Source: Gp1-AA145 sp036268595 (GTDB lineage Bacteria > Acidobacteriota > Terriglobia > Terriglobales > Acidobacteriaceae). Taken from it: a DNA stretch of 64,000 nucleotides. Position numbers and translations under genes: made by a program. The DNA is taken from contig DATATW010000145.1 of the NCBI GenBank assembly GCA_036268595.1, forward strand, positions 1-64,000, in the 5' to 3' direction. The notes beneath the pieces are model-generated. The model saw nothing but the letters and a program-made list of their open reading frames with translations, searched no databases and had not been told where the DNA came from. Shown here one piece after another: positions 14,160 through 23,427 of this stretch (positions are counted from its first letter, which is position 1; the number at the start of each line of letters is the position of its first letter).

Positions 14160-15128
14160 TCAGGGCCGCAAGAAACCGTGCGTACTGGTTTGCAATTTGT
14201 AAACCGAAGTCGTGGCAGTGATATACAAGATGCTAAGGTCTTTGCCGCCCCAAGTGAGATTCGCAGGCTGTTCGGGCATTTCAATGGTGCCTAGGTGAGT
14301 GCAGTCGGGAGCCCAGACCCAAATTCCTTTCGGTCCTGTCACGAACAGATCGCCTTCGCGGTCAACTTTCATGCCGTCAGGAACGCCTTCGCCTTTACCG
14401 CCCGGTTCCTCGCCGAAGATGCGGCCGTTAGTCAGGGTCGCGTCCGCCGCAAAATCATAAACTCGAATATTTCGCTGCTCGCTGTCATCAATGTAAAACT
14501 TTTTCCCGTCGGGAGAAAATGCCAGACCGTTAGGTTGGGAAAGGTCTTTGGTCAGCAATTTCACTTTCCCGTTTTTGTCGAGCCGGTATACCCCTTGAAA
14601 CTGAATCTCCTGCTGCTGACCTTTGGGCAAGTCCAGAGTGGGATCGGTGAAGTAGAACGCGCCGTCTGGGCCGACGATCACGTCATTCGGGCTGTTGAAT
14701 TTCTTCCCTTCGAAATGGTCGGCGAGAACTTTGTATTTTCCATCTTTTGAAATCGCGATGATCGCGCGCAAGACGCTGGCGCAATCAATCAGCCGGTGTT
14801 GTTTGTCATAGACATTGCCGTCAGGGTCGCCCAGCGCAATCAGTTCCTCTTTGCGTCCGTCGCTGAGATAGACGCGGAAAATCTTGTTCTGCTCCTCGTC
14901 GCTCACGAACAAAAATCCAGACCGATCCCACACTGGCCCTTCGGTGAACCCGAAGCCGGTGGCGACAGTTTCAAGCTTGGCATCTTGGGGGATCAGCGTC
15001 GAAAATTTAGCGGAGATCGGCTGAAGCTCGAATTTGCGGGGGGCTTGCTGGGCGTTTGCTATAAAAGTTAACCCGGTCATGCACAGGAGCAAAGTCACGG
15101 TTAACAAGATTCGATTTAATTTGATCAT
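14160..15128 (-). CDS. Secreted SMP-30/gluconolactonase-like beta-propeller
   Basis: 322-residue protein starting at ATG 15128 (a longer TTG start at 15149 is possible). A signal peptide (residues 1 to about 26, ending FIANAQQ) directs export. The six-bladed propeller shows FGFTEGPVWDRSGFLFVSD (the metal-binding Glu of the family), SPNDVIVGPDGAFYFTDP (the Asn), and SQPNGLAFSPDGKKFYIDDS (the Asn/Asp pair). The family hydrolyses sugar lactones with a divalent metal. Position beside a PQQ-type dehydrogenase and cytochrome c suggests it opens the aldonolactone formed by that enzyme in the periplasm. Confidence 0.85.
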   Translation of the reverse strand: MIKLNRILLTVTLLLCMTGLTFIANAQQAPRKFELQPISAKFSTLIPQDAKLETVATGFGFTEGPVWDRSGFLFVSDEEQNKIFRVYLSDGRKEELIALGDPDGNVYDKQHRLIDCASVLRAIIAISKDGKYKVLADHFEGKKFNSPNDVIVGPDGAFYFTDPTLDLPKGQQQEIQFQGVYRLDKNGKVKLLTKDLSQPNGLAFSPDGKKFYIDDSEQRNIRVYDFAADATLTNGRIFGEEPGGKGEGVPDGMKVDREGDLFVTGPKGIWVWAPDCTHLGTIEMPEQPANLTWGGKDLSILYITATTSVYKLQTSTHGFLRP

Positions 15129-15173
15129 CTTCGATAATTGCCTTTTCAAACTAAATATTTTGACTTCGCAAGC

Positions 15174-16022
15174 CTATTCGTCATTGTCCGGGTGCGGGGG
15201 AGCCACAGGCCGGACCGCGGAGGAATTGTTGCTCAGATCGAGCAGGTAACTGACTATATCGTTCAGTTCGGTTTCATTTAATCGCGACGAGTAATCGGAA
15301 GGCATGATGGAGGTTTGCCCCCGATCGATGGTTTTCAAGCCCGCCTTATTTAGAAAATGAAAAGCACCATCCGTCGATTGCAATTGCAGCGAAAAATTAT
15401 CCTCGTTGCGAATAATGCCCTGGTAGCGGTCACCGTTTGAGGCAATCGCCGTCACCATAGTCTTGGCGGAGTTCCTCGCGGCAGGGTTGGTGATGGCGGA
15501 CCTGATTTCATCAGCAGAATGGGTTTGCCCGTAAGCGCTCAGGTCGGGAGCGATAAATCCACCATGCCCGCCAGCCATGTGACACGTTGAACACTGACCG
15601 CTACCGGAAAAAAGCGCCTCGCCTTTGTTCGGATCGCCGGGCAAGGGCGCCGCTTGATTCTTGCCTTGCAGGCTTTTTACGTAAGCCACCAAAGAAGTGA
15701 TTGCAGATTTGCCCAGGCGTTCGAAAGCCGGCATCCCAGTCCCAGGCACGCCTCCGGAAATCACGCCGAACATTTCGGCGGCGGTGAGTTTCTGCACCTG
15801 TGGATTAGTGATGATGTTTGGCGCTCGCTCACTCCCCATGCCATCCAGCCCGTGGCAGGCAGCGCAGGTGGTCGAGAAAATTTGTTGCGCATTCTGGCGA
15901 TTCGCGGAGCTGCGGGCCGCGCGAGTCGTCGCGTGCTGTTGCGACTGCGCGAGGATCGAAGCAAAGATGAGCAAGCCAGCGATCGACAAAGCAAGTTTGC
16001 TCGCAGCACGCGCAAACTTCAT
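15174..16022 (-). CDS. Secreted di-heme cytochrome c
   Basis: About 282 residues beginning at ATG 16022 (KFARAASKLALSIAGLLIF signal peptide). Two c-type heme sites are visible: CAACH in IFSTTCAACHGLDGMG, with a downstream candidate Met ligand in TGMPAF, and CSTCH in GQCSTCHMAGGHGG, with a candidate Met in SIMPSDYSSRL. Between the second heme and the C-terminus is the ISNPAAR-like stretch typical of heme proteins paired with PQQ or PVC-type dehydrogenases. It probably accepts electrons from the PQQ-type enzyme encoded at 19966 and passes them to the respiratory chain. Confidence 0.86.
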   Translation of the reverse strand: MKFARAASKLALSIAGLLIFASILAQSQQHATTRAARSSANRQNAQQIFSTTCAACHGLDGMGSERAPNIITNPQVQKLTAAEMFGVISGGVPGTGMPAFERLGKSAITSLVAYVKSLQGKNQAAPLPGDPNKGEALFSGSGQCSTCHMAGGHGGFIAPDLSAYGQTHSADEIRSAITNPAARNSAKTMVTAIASNGDRYQGIIRNEDNFSLQLQSTDGAFHFLNKAGLKTIDRGQTSIMPSDYSSRLNETELNDIVSYLLDLSNNSSAVRPVAPPHPDNDE

Positions 16023-16063
16023 TTCAGGTCCATCATGCAAATTTCAATTCTCACCCAAATCGT

Positions 16064-19000
16064 TTAGAACGTAAATCTCGCGCCCAGCTGCATAATGCGA
16101 GGATCGCGAACGCTTGAAATTATGCCAAAAGAGCTGGAGTTGACGTCGCCGTCGGGATTTCCGAACTGCGCGTGATTGAACAGATTGAAGGCTTCAACCC
16201 GCAACTCAAGCTGCTTGCTTTCAGTTATTTTAGTGACTTTGGCTAATGTCATGTCCCAATTATTGAGGCCCGGTCCATGAAAAAATCGGCGGCGCGAATT
16301 ACCCAGCACTCCAAGTTGTTCCGGAGTGAAAAGCGCTACGTTGAAATATGGCTGGCCATCTCGCGGATTGGTGTCCCCTAAGACTTTTCCTCCGCCCGAA
16401 TAGTTCGGAACATCAAGACCGGCTGCATTGGCGCCAATCAACGAGGCATCGTCATCCTCGCTCAGGCTGATCGGCAAGCCGGTGGCAAAGCGCGTAATGC
16501 CGGAAAGAGTCCAGCCGCTGGCAACTCTCTTCGCCCAACCTGAGCTGACCATCCTGTCGAACGGCAATATCCAGTCATAGCTGAAAACCAGGCTGTGGGT
16601 CACGTCGAAATTGCAAAGCCCAACGCTGCGACTTGGGTCAAATGGGTCGATCGATTCCTGCAAGGCGGATGCATTGTCCATGCACTTGCTGAAGGTATAG
16701 CCGGCGCTCAGAGTCAGTGACCCCGCTTGATGAGTCAGCGCTCCCTGCAGCGAGTTATAACGCGAATTCGAAACTGTTGAGACGTATGGGTTAGTGTCGA
16801 AGAACGGTCCGAGAGGGCGTACCGAGATATAGGTGTGATCTGGAATCGGTGCGGTGGGGGACGTGACCCACGGCATTGGAATGATTTGCCCCGGAGCGTA
16901 AGTAAATTGAGGCGTCTCGCTGAATTGACCGCACGGCGGAGCGCTATTGGGTGCGAGATTAGCTTGAACGCTCAGCATCAGGCACAGAGCCTGGTTCGCG
17001 GGATTCGCCTCAACCCCACTCACCAACCGGTGACCCTGGTTGCCAACATAGCTGATGCTGGCAATTGTCTTGGAAGTGATCTGCCTCTCAATAGAGAGTT
17101 CGTAGTGTTCGGAATAAGGCAGCTTGTTACGATTGTCGAACGACCAGTCATAAGAGAGGGGCTCGACTTGTCCCCAAGGGAATGTGGTGTCTGGATTCGA
17201 GGCGGAAACATTTGTCGAAGGAAAAGGAATTGGGAAGCGCTGTCCAACTCCGGTTCCGCTGCTGCGTGTGATATAAGGCGCTTCGAGCAGAGGTGGGGCG
17301 GAGCTTCCGTAGTAGAGACCATAAGGCGGATCACCGACTTCAAGGAATTGTGAGAGATCTTCAACCGACGTGTAGTAAAGGCCGGCGCCGACCCGGATGC
17401 TGGTGTGTCCTGGGCCGCCGAACAATTTACCCATAATTCCCGAAGAAGCGCCGGGCGAATACGCGAGGCCAAGACGGGGAGAGAAGTTATGCCATTGAGT
17501 CGGTCCCAGAGTGCGCGGAACTCCGGGATCGCCTGCGACCACGTAGCCCAGCGGCGCGCCGGGAAATTTCGCCGATTGTTTCCCGGGAATAATAGTTTCG
17601 GTCTTGTTCTGGGTGTCGTACCACGGCATGCTGGCTTCCCAGCGCAGACCGTAGTTAAAAACCAGGCTTGGAGTTACGCGCCAGCTGTCCTGTCCGAAGA
17701 GCGCGTAGTATTTGCTGCGGGAGTCAAGAAGCTGCGGGCTCGCCTGGGTGAGGCTGTCGGGAGCGCCGATCAGGAAATCGGCGAAGTCAATTCCGGTTTC
17801 GCTGCCACTGAATCCGTACTGACCGTTCTCGGCAGCCAGGTTCCGTTCGTCAATCTGATCATAATGGAACTGTCCGCCGAATTTTATGGTGTGGGTTCCG
17901 TAAACCCGGGTGAAATTATCCAGCACCTGGAAGGAATTGTTGATTTGTCGAGTAGTAACTGTCGGAACGCCGATGGAGAAATTGTTGAATCCGAAGTATG
18001 GAACACCCTCCAGCTGGGGAACTATCGGGCTGATGCCTCCTGGAGTTGACCACGGCGTCACGAAACCCAGCTTCGACAAACTGTAATCGGGGCCGACACC
18101 AGCTCCTGGCTGGCCCAGATCAAGAGTGTTTCTCACATAGCTCAGGCGAACTTCGTTGACTGAGTAATAACCAAAATTCTTTGTATTTCCGAGATTGATG
18201 AGTTGCGCGCGGCCGGTGGTCAGGCCGCTATATGCAAATTGGGCTGCGGGCACACTCGCACCGCCGTTGGGAAATGGAGAATCGAGTGAATAGTCGTCAG
18301 CAAAATAGTAGGCAAAGAAATTTCCGAATCGGGTGTTTTGATCAATGCGAATGCCGCCTTTATCATCCCGCAACTTTTGTGCATAGGCGGAAGTCTCGAA
18401 GAAATTGTTAGCCGCGTTGGGATGGGGGATGAGGCCAAGGTTCAACACCGCAGTCGCGACCGGCGACCAGGCAGCCGTGCTGATGATGCCATTGGGGAAA
18501 ACACACTGCGTGGAACTTGTGCAGTTCGTGGCGTACTGCTGCGGGTTCGTATTGAAGCTGCCGGGATTGTAATCACCTGCTTGGAAATAATAAGGAAAGC
18601 CATCTGCTATGTTAGCGTTGCCGGTACGCTGCGTAAGAACAGCGGCGAAACCCGGTCCGTTTACCGCGCTTGCAACCTGAACATTTTGGCCGTTCAGACT
18701 TTGCGTAGTCGAGAATGCGTCCGCCGATGCTTCTTGCGAGAAGTCTCCGCCAAAGTTGGCCAACGACGGCAGCTGCGTGTTTACCGTCGGGGCTTGAGTC
18801 TGGCGTGTGGCCTGATAATCCACGAAGAAAAATGTCTTGTCCTTGACTATCGGGCCCCCAAAAGTTCCGCCGAACTGGTTTTGCCGAAACACAGGGGTCT
18901 TGTCAGTGGAAGCTGCGTAATAGTTCTTGGCATCCAGCGAGGTGTTGCGTAAGAATTCGAAGCCGCTACCATGGAAACCGTTGGTGCCGGACTTGGTCAC

Positions 19001-19747
19001 CACATTCACCTGTCCGCCGCTGTAGTTGCCATATTCGGCGTCAAAGTTGTTGGTGATGATGCGGAACTCCTGAATCGAATCAAGGTTCGGGATAATGGCT
19101 GCGCCGTTGTTTTTTCCTTCCTCAACATTCGAACCATTCACCATGAAACCGTTGGCCGTCTCACGCTGGCCATTAACTGACTGGTTTCCGGAATTAAGTC
19201 CACCGTCAACCGCACGGTCGCTGATTCCTGGACTCCCGGTGTCAGTCGCGGTATACGGCGAAACGCCCGGTTGGAGCGCCAGCAGGTCGGTATAGGCGCG
19301 TCCGTTCAGCGGCACCGCAGTGATGGTTTTCGCGGTGATCACTTCGCCCATCTGCGTGCTCTCGGTTTCGACATGCTCCGCTTCACTCTCCACCGTAACT
19401 TTGTCGATGATCTGGCCGACCTGCAAAGTAAAATCGGCGCGCAACGCAGAGTTCGCATCGATGACGAGTGCGGTGCGGCTCTCGGTCTTGAATCCCGGTT
19501 GCTGCACGTCCACCGAGTAAGTGCCGACTTGTAGGGCAGGGAAGTTGTAGAAGCCCTTGGAGTCCGTCTTGAGCGTGCTCTTCACGCCGGTCTGGGTGTT
19601 GGTCGCGGTCACAGTGGCGCCGCTGACTACGGCTCCGCTCGAATCTGTGACTACACCGGAAATGCTTCCATTGATGCTGGCCCACAAGCACAGCGAACCA
19701 AGTAGAATTGCGCTTAAAGCGTAGAGAAAAAATCTTAGCCCCCGCAT
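16064..19747 (-). CDS. TonB-dependent outer-membrane receptor (Oar-like)
   Basis: 1227-residue receptor. Order: signal peptide; carboxypeptidase-regulatory-like domain near residues 28-110 (ISGVVTDSSGAVVSGATV, then GFYNFPALQVGTYSV); plug domain with VPLNGRAYTDLLALQPGV and NGFMVNGSNVEEG; then a large beta-barrel ending in GARFTF with a C-terminal aromatic residue. This architecture is an acidobacterial hallmark for polysaccharide or oligomer uptake. GAGGGG precedes the ATG. It probably imports the substrate of the surrounding catabolic genes. The divergent spacer to 19966 holds a palindromic operator candidate. Confidence 0.93.
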   Translation of the reverse strand: MRGLRFFLYALSAILLGSLCLWASINGSISGVVTDSSGAVVSGATVTATNTQTGVKSTLKTDSKGFYNFPALQVGTYSVDVQQPGFKTESRTALVIDANSALRADFTLQVGQIIDKVTVESEAEHVETESTQMGEVITAKTITAVPLNGRAYTDLLALQPGVSPYTATDTGSPGISDRAVDGGLNSGNQSVNGQRETANGFMVNGSNVEEGKNNGAAIIPNLDSIQEFRIITNNFDAEYGNYSGGQVNVVTKSGTNGFHGSGFEFLRNTSLDAKNYYAASTDKTPVFRQNQFGGTFGGPIVKDKTFFFVDYQATRQTQAPTVNTQLPSLANFGGDFSQEASADAFSTTQSLNGQNVQVASAVNGPGFAAVLTQRTGNANIADGFPYYFQAGDYNPGSFNTNPQQYATNCTSSTQCVFPNGIISTAAWSPVATAVLNLGLIPHPNAANNFFETSAYAQKLRDDKGGIRIDQNTRFGNFFAYYFADDYSLDSPFPNGGASVPAAQFAYSGLTTGRAQLINLGNTKNFGYYSVNEVRLSYVRNTLDLGQPGAGVGPDYSLSKLGFVTPWSTPGGISPIVPQLEGVPYFGFNNFSIGVPTVTTRQINNSFQVLDNFTRVYGTHTIKFGGQFHYDQIDERNLAAENGQYGFSGSETGIDFADFLIGAPDSLTQASPQLLDSRSKYYALFGQDSWRVTPSLVFNYGLRWEASMPWYDTQNKTETIIPGKQSAKFPGAPLGYVVAGDPGVPRTLGPTQWHNFSPRLGLAYSPGASSGIMGKLFGGPGHTSIRVGAGLYYTSVEDLSQFLEVGDPPYGLYYGSSAPPLLEAPYITRSSGTGVGQRFPIPFPSTNVSASNPDTTFPWGQVEPLSYDWSFDNRNKLPYSEHYELSIERQITSKTIASISYVGNQGHRLVSGVEANPANQALCLMLSVQANLAPNSAPPCGQFSETPQFTYAPGQIIPMPWVTSPTAPIPDHTYISVRPLGPFFDTNPYVSTVSNSRYNSLQGALTHQAGSLTLSAGYTFSKCMDNASALQESIDPFDPSRSVGLCNFDVTHSLVFSYDWILPFDRMVSSGWAKRVASGWTLSGITRFATGLPISLSEDDDASLIGANAAGLDVPNYSGGGKVLGDTNPRDGQPYFNVALFTPEQLGVLGNSRRRFFHGPGLNNWDMTLAKVTKITESKQLELRVEAFNLFNHAQFGNPDGDVNSSSFGIISSVRDPRIMQLGARFTF

Positions 19748-19836
19748 GATTCCCCCTCAAGAAGCTTTCCGCTCCCCAAAAAATTTCCCGCCGCTGATTT
19801 GACAAAACACCCAAGCGTACTACGATGGAAGCCTGC

Positions 19837-19852
19837 ATTAAAACGTGTTAAT
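19837..19852. promoter_or_regulatory. 16-bp near-perfect palindrome, operator candidate
   Basis: ATTAAAACGTGTTAAT is a palindrome with one mismatched pair and a central CG, a form typical of LacI-family operators. It sits in the intergenic region between the divergent TonB receptor gene (start 19747) and the PQQ-type dehydrogenase gene, so one bound repressor could control both. No LacI-family gene is present in the window. Confidence 0.5.
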
Positions 19853-19965
19853 ACTGGATGAGAGCAGAATCTACTGTCAAGCATGAAATTCGCTTTTCGA
19901 GTTGCACGCAGGTTCTACCTGGGTTCCCGCAAGGGAAACGCGCAGGCTGATTTGCATTCGGAAGC

Positions 19966-21609
19966 TTGGCCAAATACGTGAGACGATCGACGGTCTATGT
20001 GGTGATTGCTCTCTCATGCTTTGCATGTTGTGCACAGTCACAGGAGAACGGCTCAGTGCAGGGCGAAATTGATGTGGGGACGCGGCAGATGCTGACCGCG
20101 GTGTCCGACAATTGGCTCTCGTACAACGGAGACTACTCCGGCCGGCGTTATAGTTCTTTGTCGGAGATCAATGTGCGGAACGCCAATCAATTGCAGGCTG
20201 AGTGGGCATTCCATGTGCGGAATTCCGATCATTTGGAAGGTACGCCGGTCGTGGTGAACGGGACTATGTTTGTGACTTCAGCCAACGATACGTTTGCGCT
20301 CGACGCGCAAACCGGCCGGACGGTATGGCATAACACGCGTCCGAACTCCGAGGGGCTGATCGATGACGCTTCGAGACACATAAGTCGCGGCGTGGGTGTT
20401 TGGCAGAACCGCGTATATCGCATGACCGACAATGCGCACTTGCTGTGCCTGGATGCGCGTTCGGGAAATTTAATCTGGGATGTTGCGTATGCTGACTGGA
20501 ACAGCAACTATGGCGCGACCAGCGCTCCCTTGGTAGTGAAGGACAAAATCATCGTTGGGACTTCAGGAGGCGATGACGGGGTGCGCGGCTTCGTCGCGGC
20601 GTATGACGCCGAGAGCGGCAAGCTGGCATGGCGATTCTGGACCATTCCGGCTCCGGGTGAGGATGGCTCCGAGAGCTGGCCGGGCGATCTGTATCTGCAT
20701 GGCGGCGGCACCACCTGGATGCCGGGAACTTACGATCCTGAGCTGAATATTTTGTATTGGGGCACCAGCAATCCTGCGCCTGACTTTGAAGGCAGCGTGC
20801 GTCCGGGAGATGATTTGTACACCGATTGCGTGCTGGCGCTCGATCCGGACACGGGCAAGTTGAAATGGTATTTCCAATTTACGCCGCATGATCTTTTCGA
20901 TTACGACGGTACCGAAACGCCAGTGCTCATCGATGCAACTTACAAAGGTCAGCCGCGAAAATTGTTGCTCGAAGCCAATCGCAATGGCTTTGTTTATACG
21001 CTTGATCGGAGCACCGGCGAATTTCTGTCCGCATCAAGATTTGTGAACAAACTGAATTGGGCGACCGGGATCGACGATAAAGGCCGGCCCGTTCGCACCG
21101 AAGTTAAGCCGACGCCTGAAGGGATGAAGGTGTGTCCAGGATATGCCGGCGCCACAAACTGGTTTGCTCCTTCCTACAACGAATCAACACATATGCTTTA
21201 CTTCATGGCGCTCGAACAGTGCCAAAACTATTTTTCCGCCCAGGAGCCGCAGAAATTCACGCCGGGCAAGGAGTTCTACTCGACCGGCGTGAAACACCTT
21301 CCCGGAGAGAATTCGCAGAAGATTCTGGTGTCGTTCAATGTTGGTGACGGTACGCTCGCCTGGAAGTATCCCCAGGTTGGCGGCGGGCACTCAACTGGGG
21401 GAACTATGACCACCGCCGGTGGATTGCTTTTCTTCGGTGACGACGCGCAATCGTTGGAGGCAGTTGATGCCCGCGACGGCAAGCCATTGTGGCATTTCAA
21501 TACCGGCCAGGACATGAGCGCCTCGCCAATGACTTACGCGATTGGCGGGAAGCAGTTCGTGGCGATCGCCGTAGGCAGCGACATTTTTGCTTTTGCTTTA
21601 CCGCAGTAG
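19966..21609 (+). CDS. Secreted PQQ-dependent dehydrogenase-like beta-propeller
   Basis: About 547 residues with a signal peptide (VVIALSCFACCAQS). Eight-bladed quinoprotein propeller of the alcohol/glucose dehydrogenase type: WLSYNGDYSGRRYSSL near the N-terminus, repeats of the type ALDAQTGRTVWHN and ALDPDTGKLKWYFQ, the HDLFDYDGTETPVL block that carries the catalytic Asp, and a late SLEAVDARDGKPLWHF blade. The vicinal Cys pair found in methanol and ethanol dehydrogenases is absent, and there is no fused heme domain. The start is uncertain: TTG 19966 or GTG 19978. Electron acceptor is probably the cytochrome c at 15174-16022. Confidence 0.88.
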   Translation: MAKYVRRSTVYVVIALSCFACCAQSQENGSVQGEIDVGTRQMLTAVSDNWLSYNGDYSGRRYSSLSEINVRNANQLQAEWAFHVRNSDHLEGTPVVVNGTMFVTSANDTFALDAQTGRTVWHNTRPNSEGLIDDASRHISRGVGVWQNRVYRMTDNAHLLCLDARSGNLIWDVAYADWNSNYGATSAPLVVKDKIIVGTSGGDDGVRGFVAAYDAESGKLAWRFWTIPAPGEDGSESWPGDLYLHGGGTTWMPGTYDPELNILYWGTSNPAPDFEGSVRPGDDLYTDCVLALDPDTGKLKWYFQFTPHDLFDYDGTETPVLIDATYKGQPRKLLLEANRNGFVYTLDRSTGEFLSASRFVNKLNWATGIDDKGRPVRTEVKPTPEGMKVCPGYAGATNWFAPSYNESTHMLYFMALEQCQNYFSAQEPQKFTPGKEFYSTGVKHLPGENSQKILVSFNVGDGTLAWKYPQVGGGHSTGGTMTTAGGLLFFGDDAQSLEAVDARDGKPLWHFNTGQDMSASPMTYAIGGKQFVAIAVGSDIFAFALPQ

Positions 21610-21643
21610 GATCGCAGTTTATCTCAAGTGAGGAAGGAGTTTT

Positions 21644-22153
21644 ATGATTTCAGATACGTTCACCCGCAGAAATTTCGCCATCCGTTTGGCCCCGGTATTT
21701 TCAGCCCTCGGGTTAGCGGCAATGCTTCCAAAGGACTCGTCTGCCAAAGCGTCGAAACACGAAGATATGGGCGTCACGAAATTGAATGAGGAAGGCAAGC
21801 CCAACGAGAGTAACTCCTTCATCATGCCGATCGTTATTCACCATAGAACGGCCTACATTGCGGGAGTGGGCGCACACGACAGCGGTCCGGCGGAATCATG
21901 GGAGATCGGAGCCCACACCACGAAGGTGATGGACAACATCAAGAAACTGGTCGAAGCTGCGGGCTCAACCATGGACGACGTACTCCAACTTAGCGTGTTC
22001 CTCACGAAAATCGATAACTACGATGGCATGAATAAAGTATTTAAAACGTACTTCCCGCACGGCGGTCCGGCGCGCACCACGGTCGCAGTCGCAGCGCTTC
22101 CGGGAAACTCGCTGGTGGAGATTAATTGCACTGCTGCCGTTACGAAAAAATAA
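21644..22153 (+). CDS. Tat-exported RidA-family protein
   Basis: 169 residues. The N-terminus has a twin-arginine signal (TRRNFAIRLAPVFSALGLAA), followed by a complete YjgF/RidA domain from about residue 55: AYIAGVGAHDS, VMDNIKKLVEAAGSTMDDVLQLSVFLTKI (outline), and GGPARTTVAVAALPG, which contains the conserved Arg that binds carboxylates of imine substrates. RidA proteins hydrolyse reactive enamine/imine intermediates released by PLP enzymes. An AAGGAG ribosome site is present. It is placed immediately before an exported PLP enzyme, which fits a periplasmic detoxifying or productive role. Confidence 0.9.
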   Translation: MISDTFTRRNFAIRLAPVFSALGLAAMLPKDSSAKASKHEDMGVTKLNEEGKPNESNSFIMPIVIHHRTAYIAGVGAHDSGPAESWEIGAHTTKVMDNIKKLVEAAGSTMDDVLQLSVFLTKIDNYDGMNKVFKTYFPHGGPARTTVAVAALPGNSLVEINCTAAVTKK

Positions 22154-22168
22154 ATTCGGGAGATTGAA

Positions 22169-23422
22169 ATGAATCTGAATTCGAGCCGTCGCGGCTTTCT
22201 GGGAACTTTGGGAGCCGTGGCGGCAGCGCTTGCCACGCCACGAAAGCTCTTCGCCGCCAAACCGTCCGCCGCACAAACCGCCCCTGCCATCACCGGCCTC
22301 GGTCAATCTGGAAACCCTTACCAGGAGTTGGACGTCACAACAGTCATTAATGGCGAAGGCACGATGACCACGCTCGGCGGCTCGCTGATTCGCCCGGAGG
22401 TCGAAGCCGTGATGGCCCAAGCCGCTCGGCACTTCGTGAGCATTACTGAACTCGAAGTCGCTGCCGGCAAGCGCATCTCGCAAATGCTTAAATTGCCGCA
22501 AGGATACAGTGCTCTGGTCACTTCTGGCGCCGCCGGGGCCATACAGTCGGGACTCGCTGGCATTCTCACCGGCGACAACGAGAGTCTCATCAGACAATTG
22601 CCCGATCTCACGGGAATGAAGTCTGAAGTAATCATTCAGAAAGCGCATCGCAATCCGTTCGACCATCAGTTGCGGGGCACCGGAATCAAACTCATCGAAG
22701 TCGAAACCCATGAGCAGCTGCGCCGGGCGGTAAGTGATCGGACGGCGATGATGCACTTTACCAACTTTGCCAATGCGGCTGGACAAATAAAAGTCGACGA
22801 ATGGCCGAGGCTGGCCAAGCAGTTCAACGTTCCCTGCATGAATGATGCCGCGGCTGACACCCCGCCGGTTTCGCATTTGTGGGATTACGCAAACATGGGT
22901 TTTGACCTGATCACTTTCAGCGGCGGTAAAGCTTTGCGTGGACCGCAGTGCGCAGGAATGCTGATCGGGCGAGAAGAACTGGTGCATTATGCGCTGCTCA
23001 ATAACAGCCCTAATGAGGACACACTAGGTCGTGGGCAGAAGGTCGGCAAAGAAGAAATCGTCGGCATGGTGAAAGCGCTGGAGATTTATTTAAGCGAAGA
23101 TCACGACGCACTGGCGCGCGAGTGGCAGCAGCGTTTGGAAAATATTTCTGCCCAGATCACGAAAATCCCCGGTGTCAGTACTTCGTTTTTTGTACCGGAC
23201 ATCGCCAATCACGTTCCGCATATGCAGATCACCTGGGACCAGCGGATCCCGCTGACACCCAAACAGGTCTCCCAATTGTTGCGCAGGGGACAACCATCGG
23301 TCGTTATAGGCGGTGGCGAAGAACGGCCGGGGATGGTTATGAATTCGTTTATGCTGCAGCCCGGCGAAGACCAGATCGTCGCAGAGCAATTAGTCAAAGT
23401 GTTGCGCTCGCACCCGGCATAG
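22169..23422 (+). CDS. Tat-exported SelA/DgaE-like PLP enzyme (candidate ammonia-lyase)
   Basis: 417-residue fold-type I PLP enzyme. The N-terminus SSRRGFLGTLGAVAAALA is a textbook twin-arginine signal, consistent with export of a folded, cofactor-loaded protein. The catalytic core resembles selenocysteine synthase-like and D-glucosaminate-6-phosphate ammonia-lyase (DgaE) proteins: VINGEGTMTTLGGSLIRPEV, VTSGAAGAIQSGLAGI, a candidate Asp pair in MNDAAADTPP, and FSGGKALRGPQ in which K254 is the likely Schiff-base lysine. The gene begins 15 bases after the RidA gene. Elimination of ammonia from an amino sugar acid is the favoured but unproven function. Confidence 0.85.
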   Translation: MNLNSSRRGFLGTLGAVAAALATPRKLFAAKPSAAQTAPAITGLGQSGNPYQELDVTTVINGEGTMTTLGGSLIRPEVEAVMAQAARHFVSITELEVAAGKRISQMLKLPQGYSALVTSGAAGAIQSGLAGILTGDNESLIRQLPDLTGMKSEVIIQKAHRNPFDHQLRGTGIKLIEVETHEQLRRAVSDRTAMMHFTNFANAAGQIKVDEWPRLAKQFNVPCMNDAAADTPPVSHLWDYANMGFDLITFSGGKALRGPQCAGMLIGREELVHYALLNNSPNEDTLGRGQKVGKEEIVGMVKALEIYLSEDHDALAREWQQRLENISAQITKIPGVSTSFFVPDIANHVPHMQITWDQRIPLTPKQVSQLLRRGQPSVVIGGGEERPGMVMNSFMLQPGEDQIVAEQLVKVLRSHPA

Positions 23423-23427
23423 CAAAG

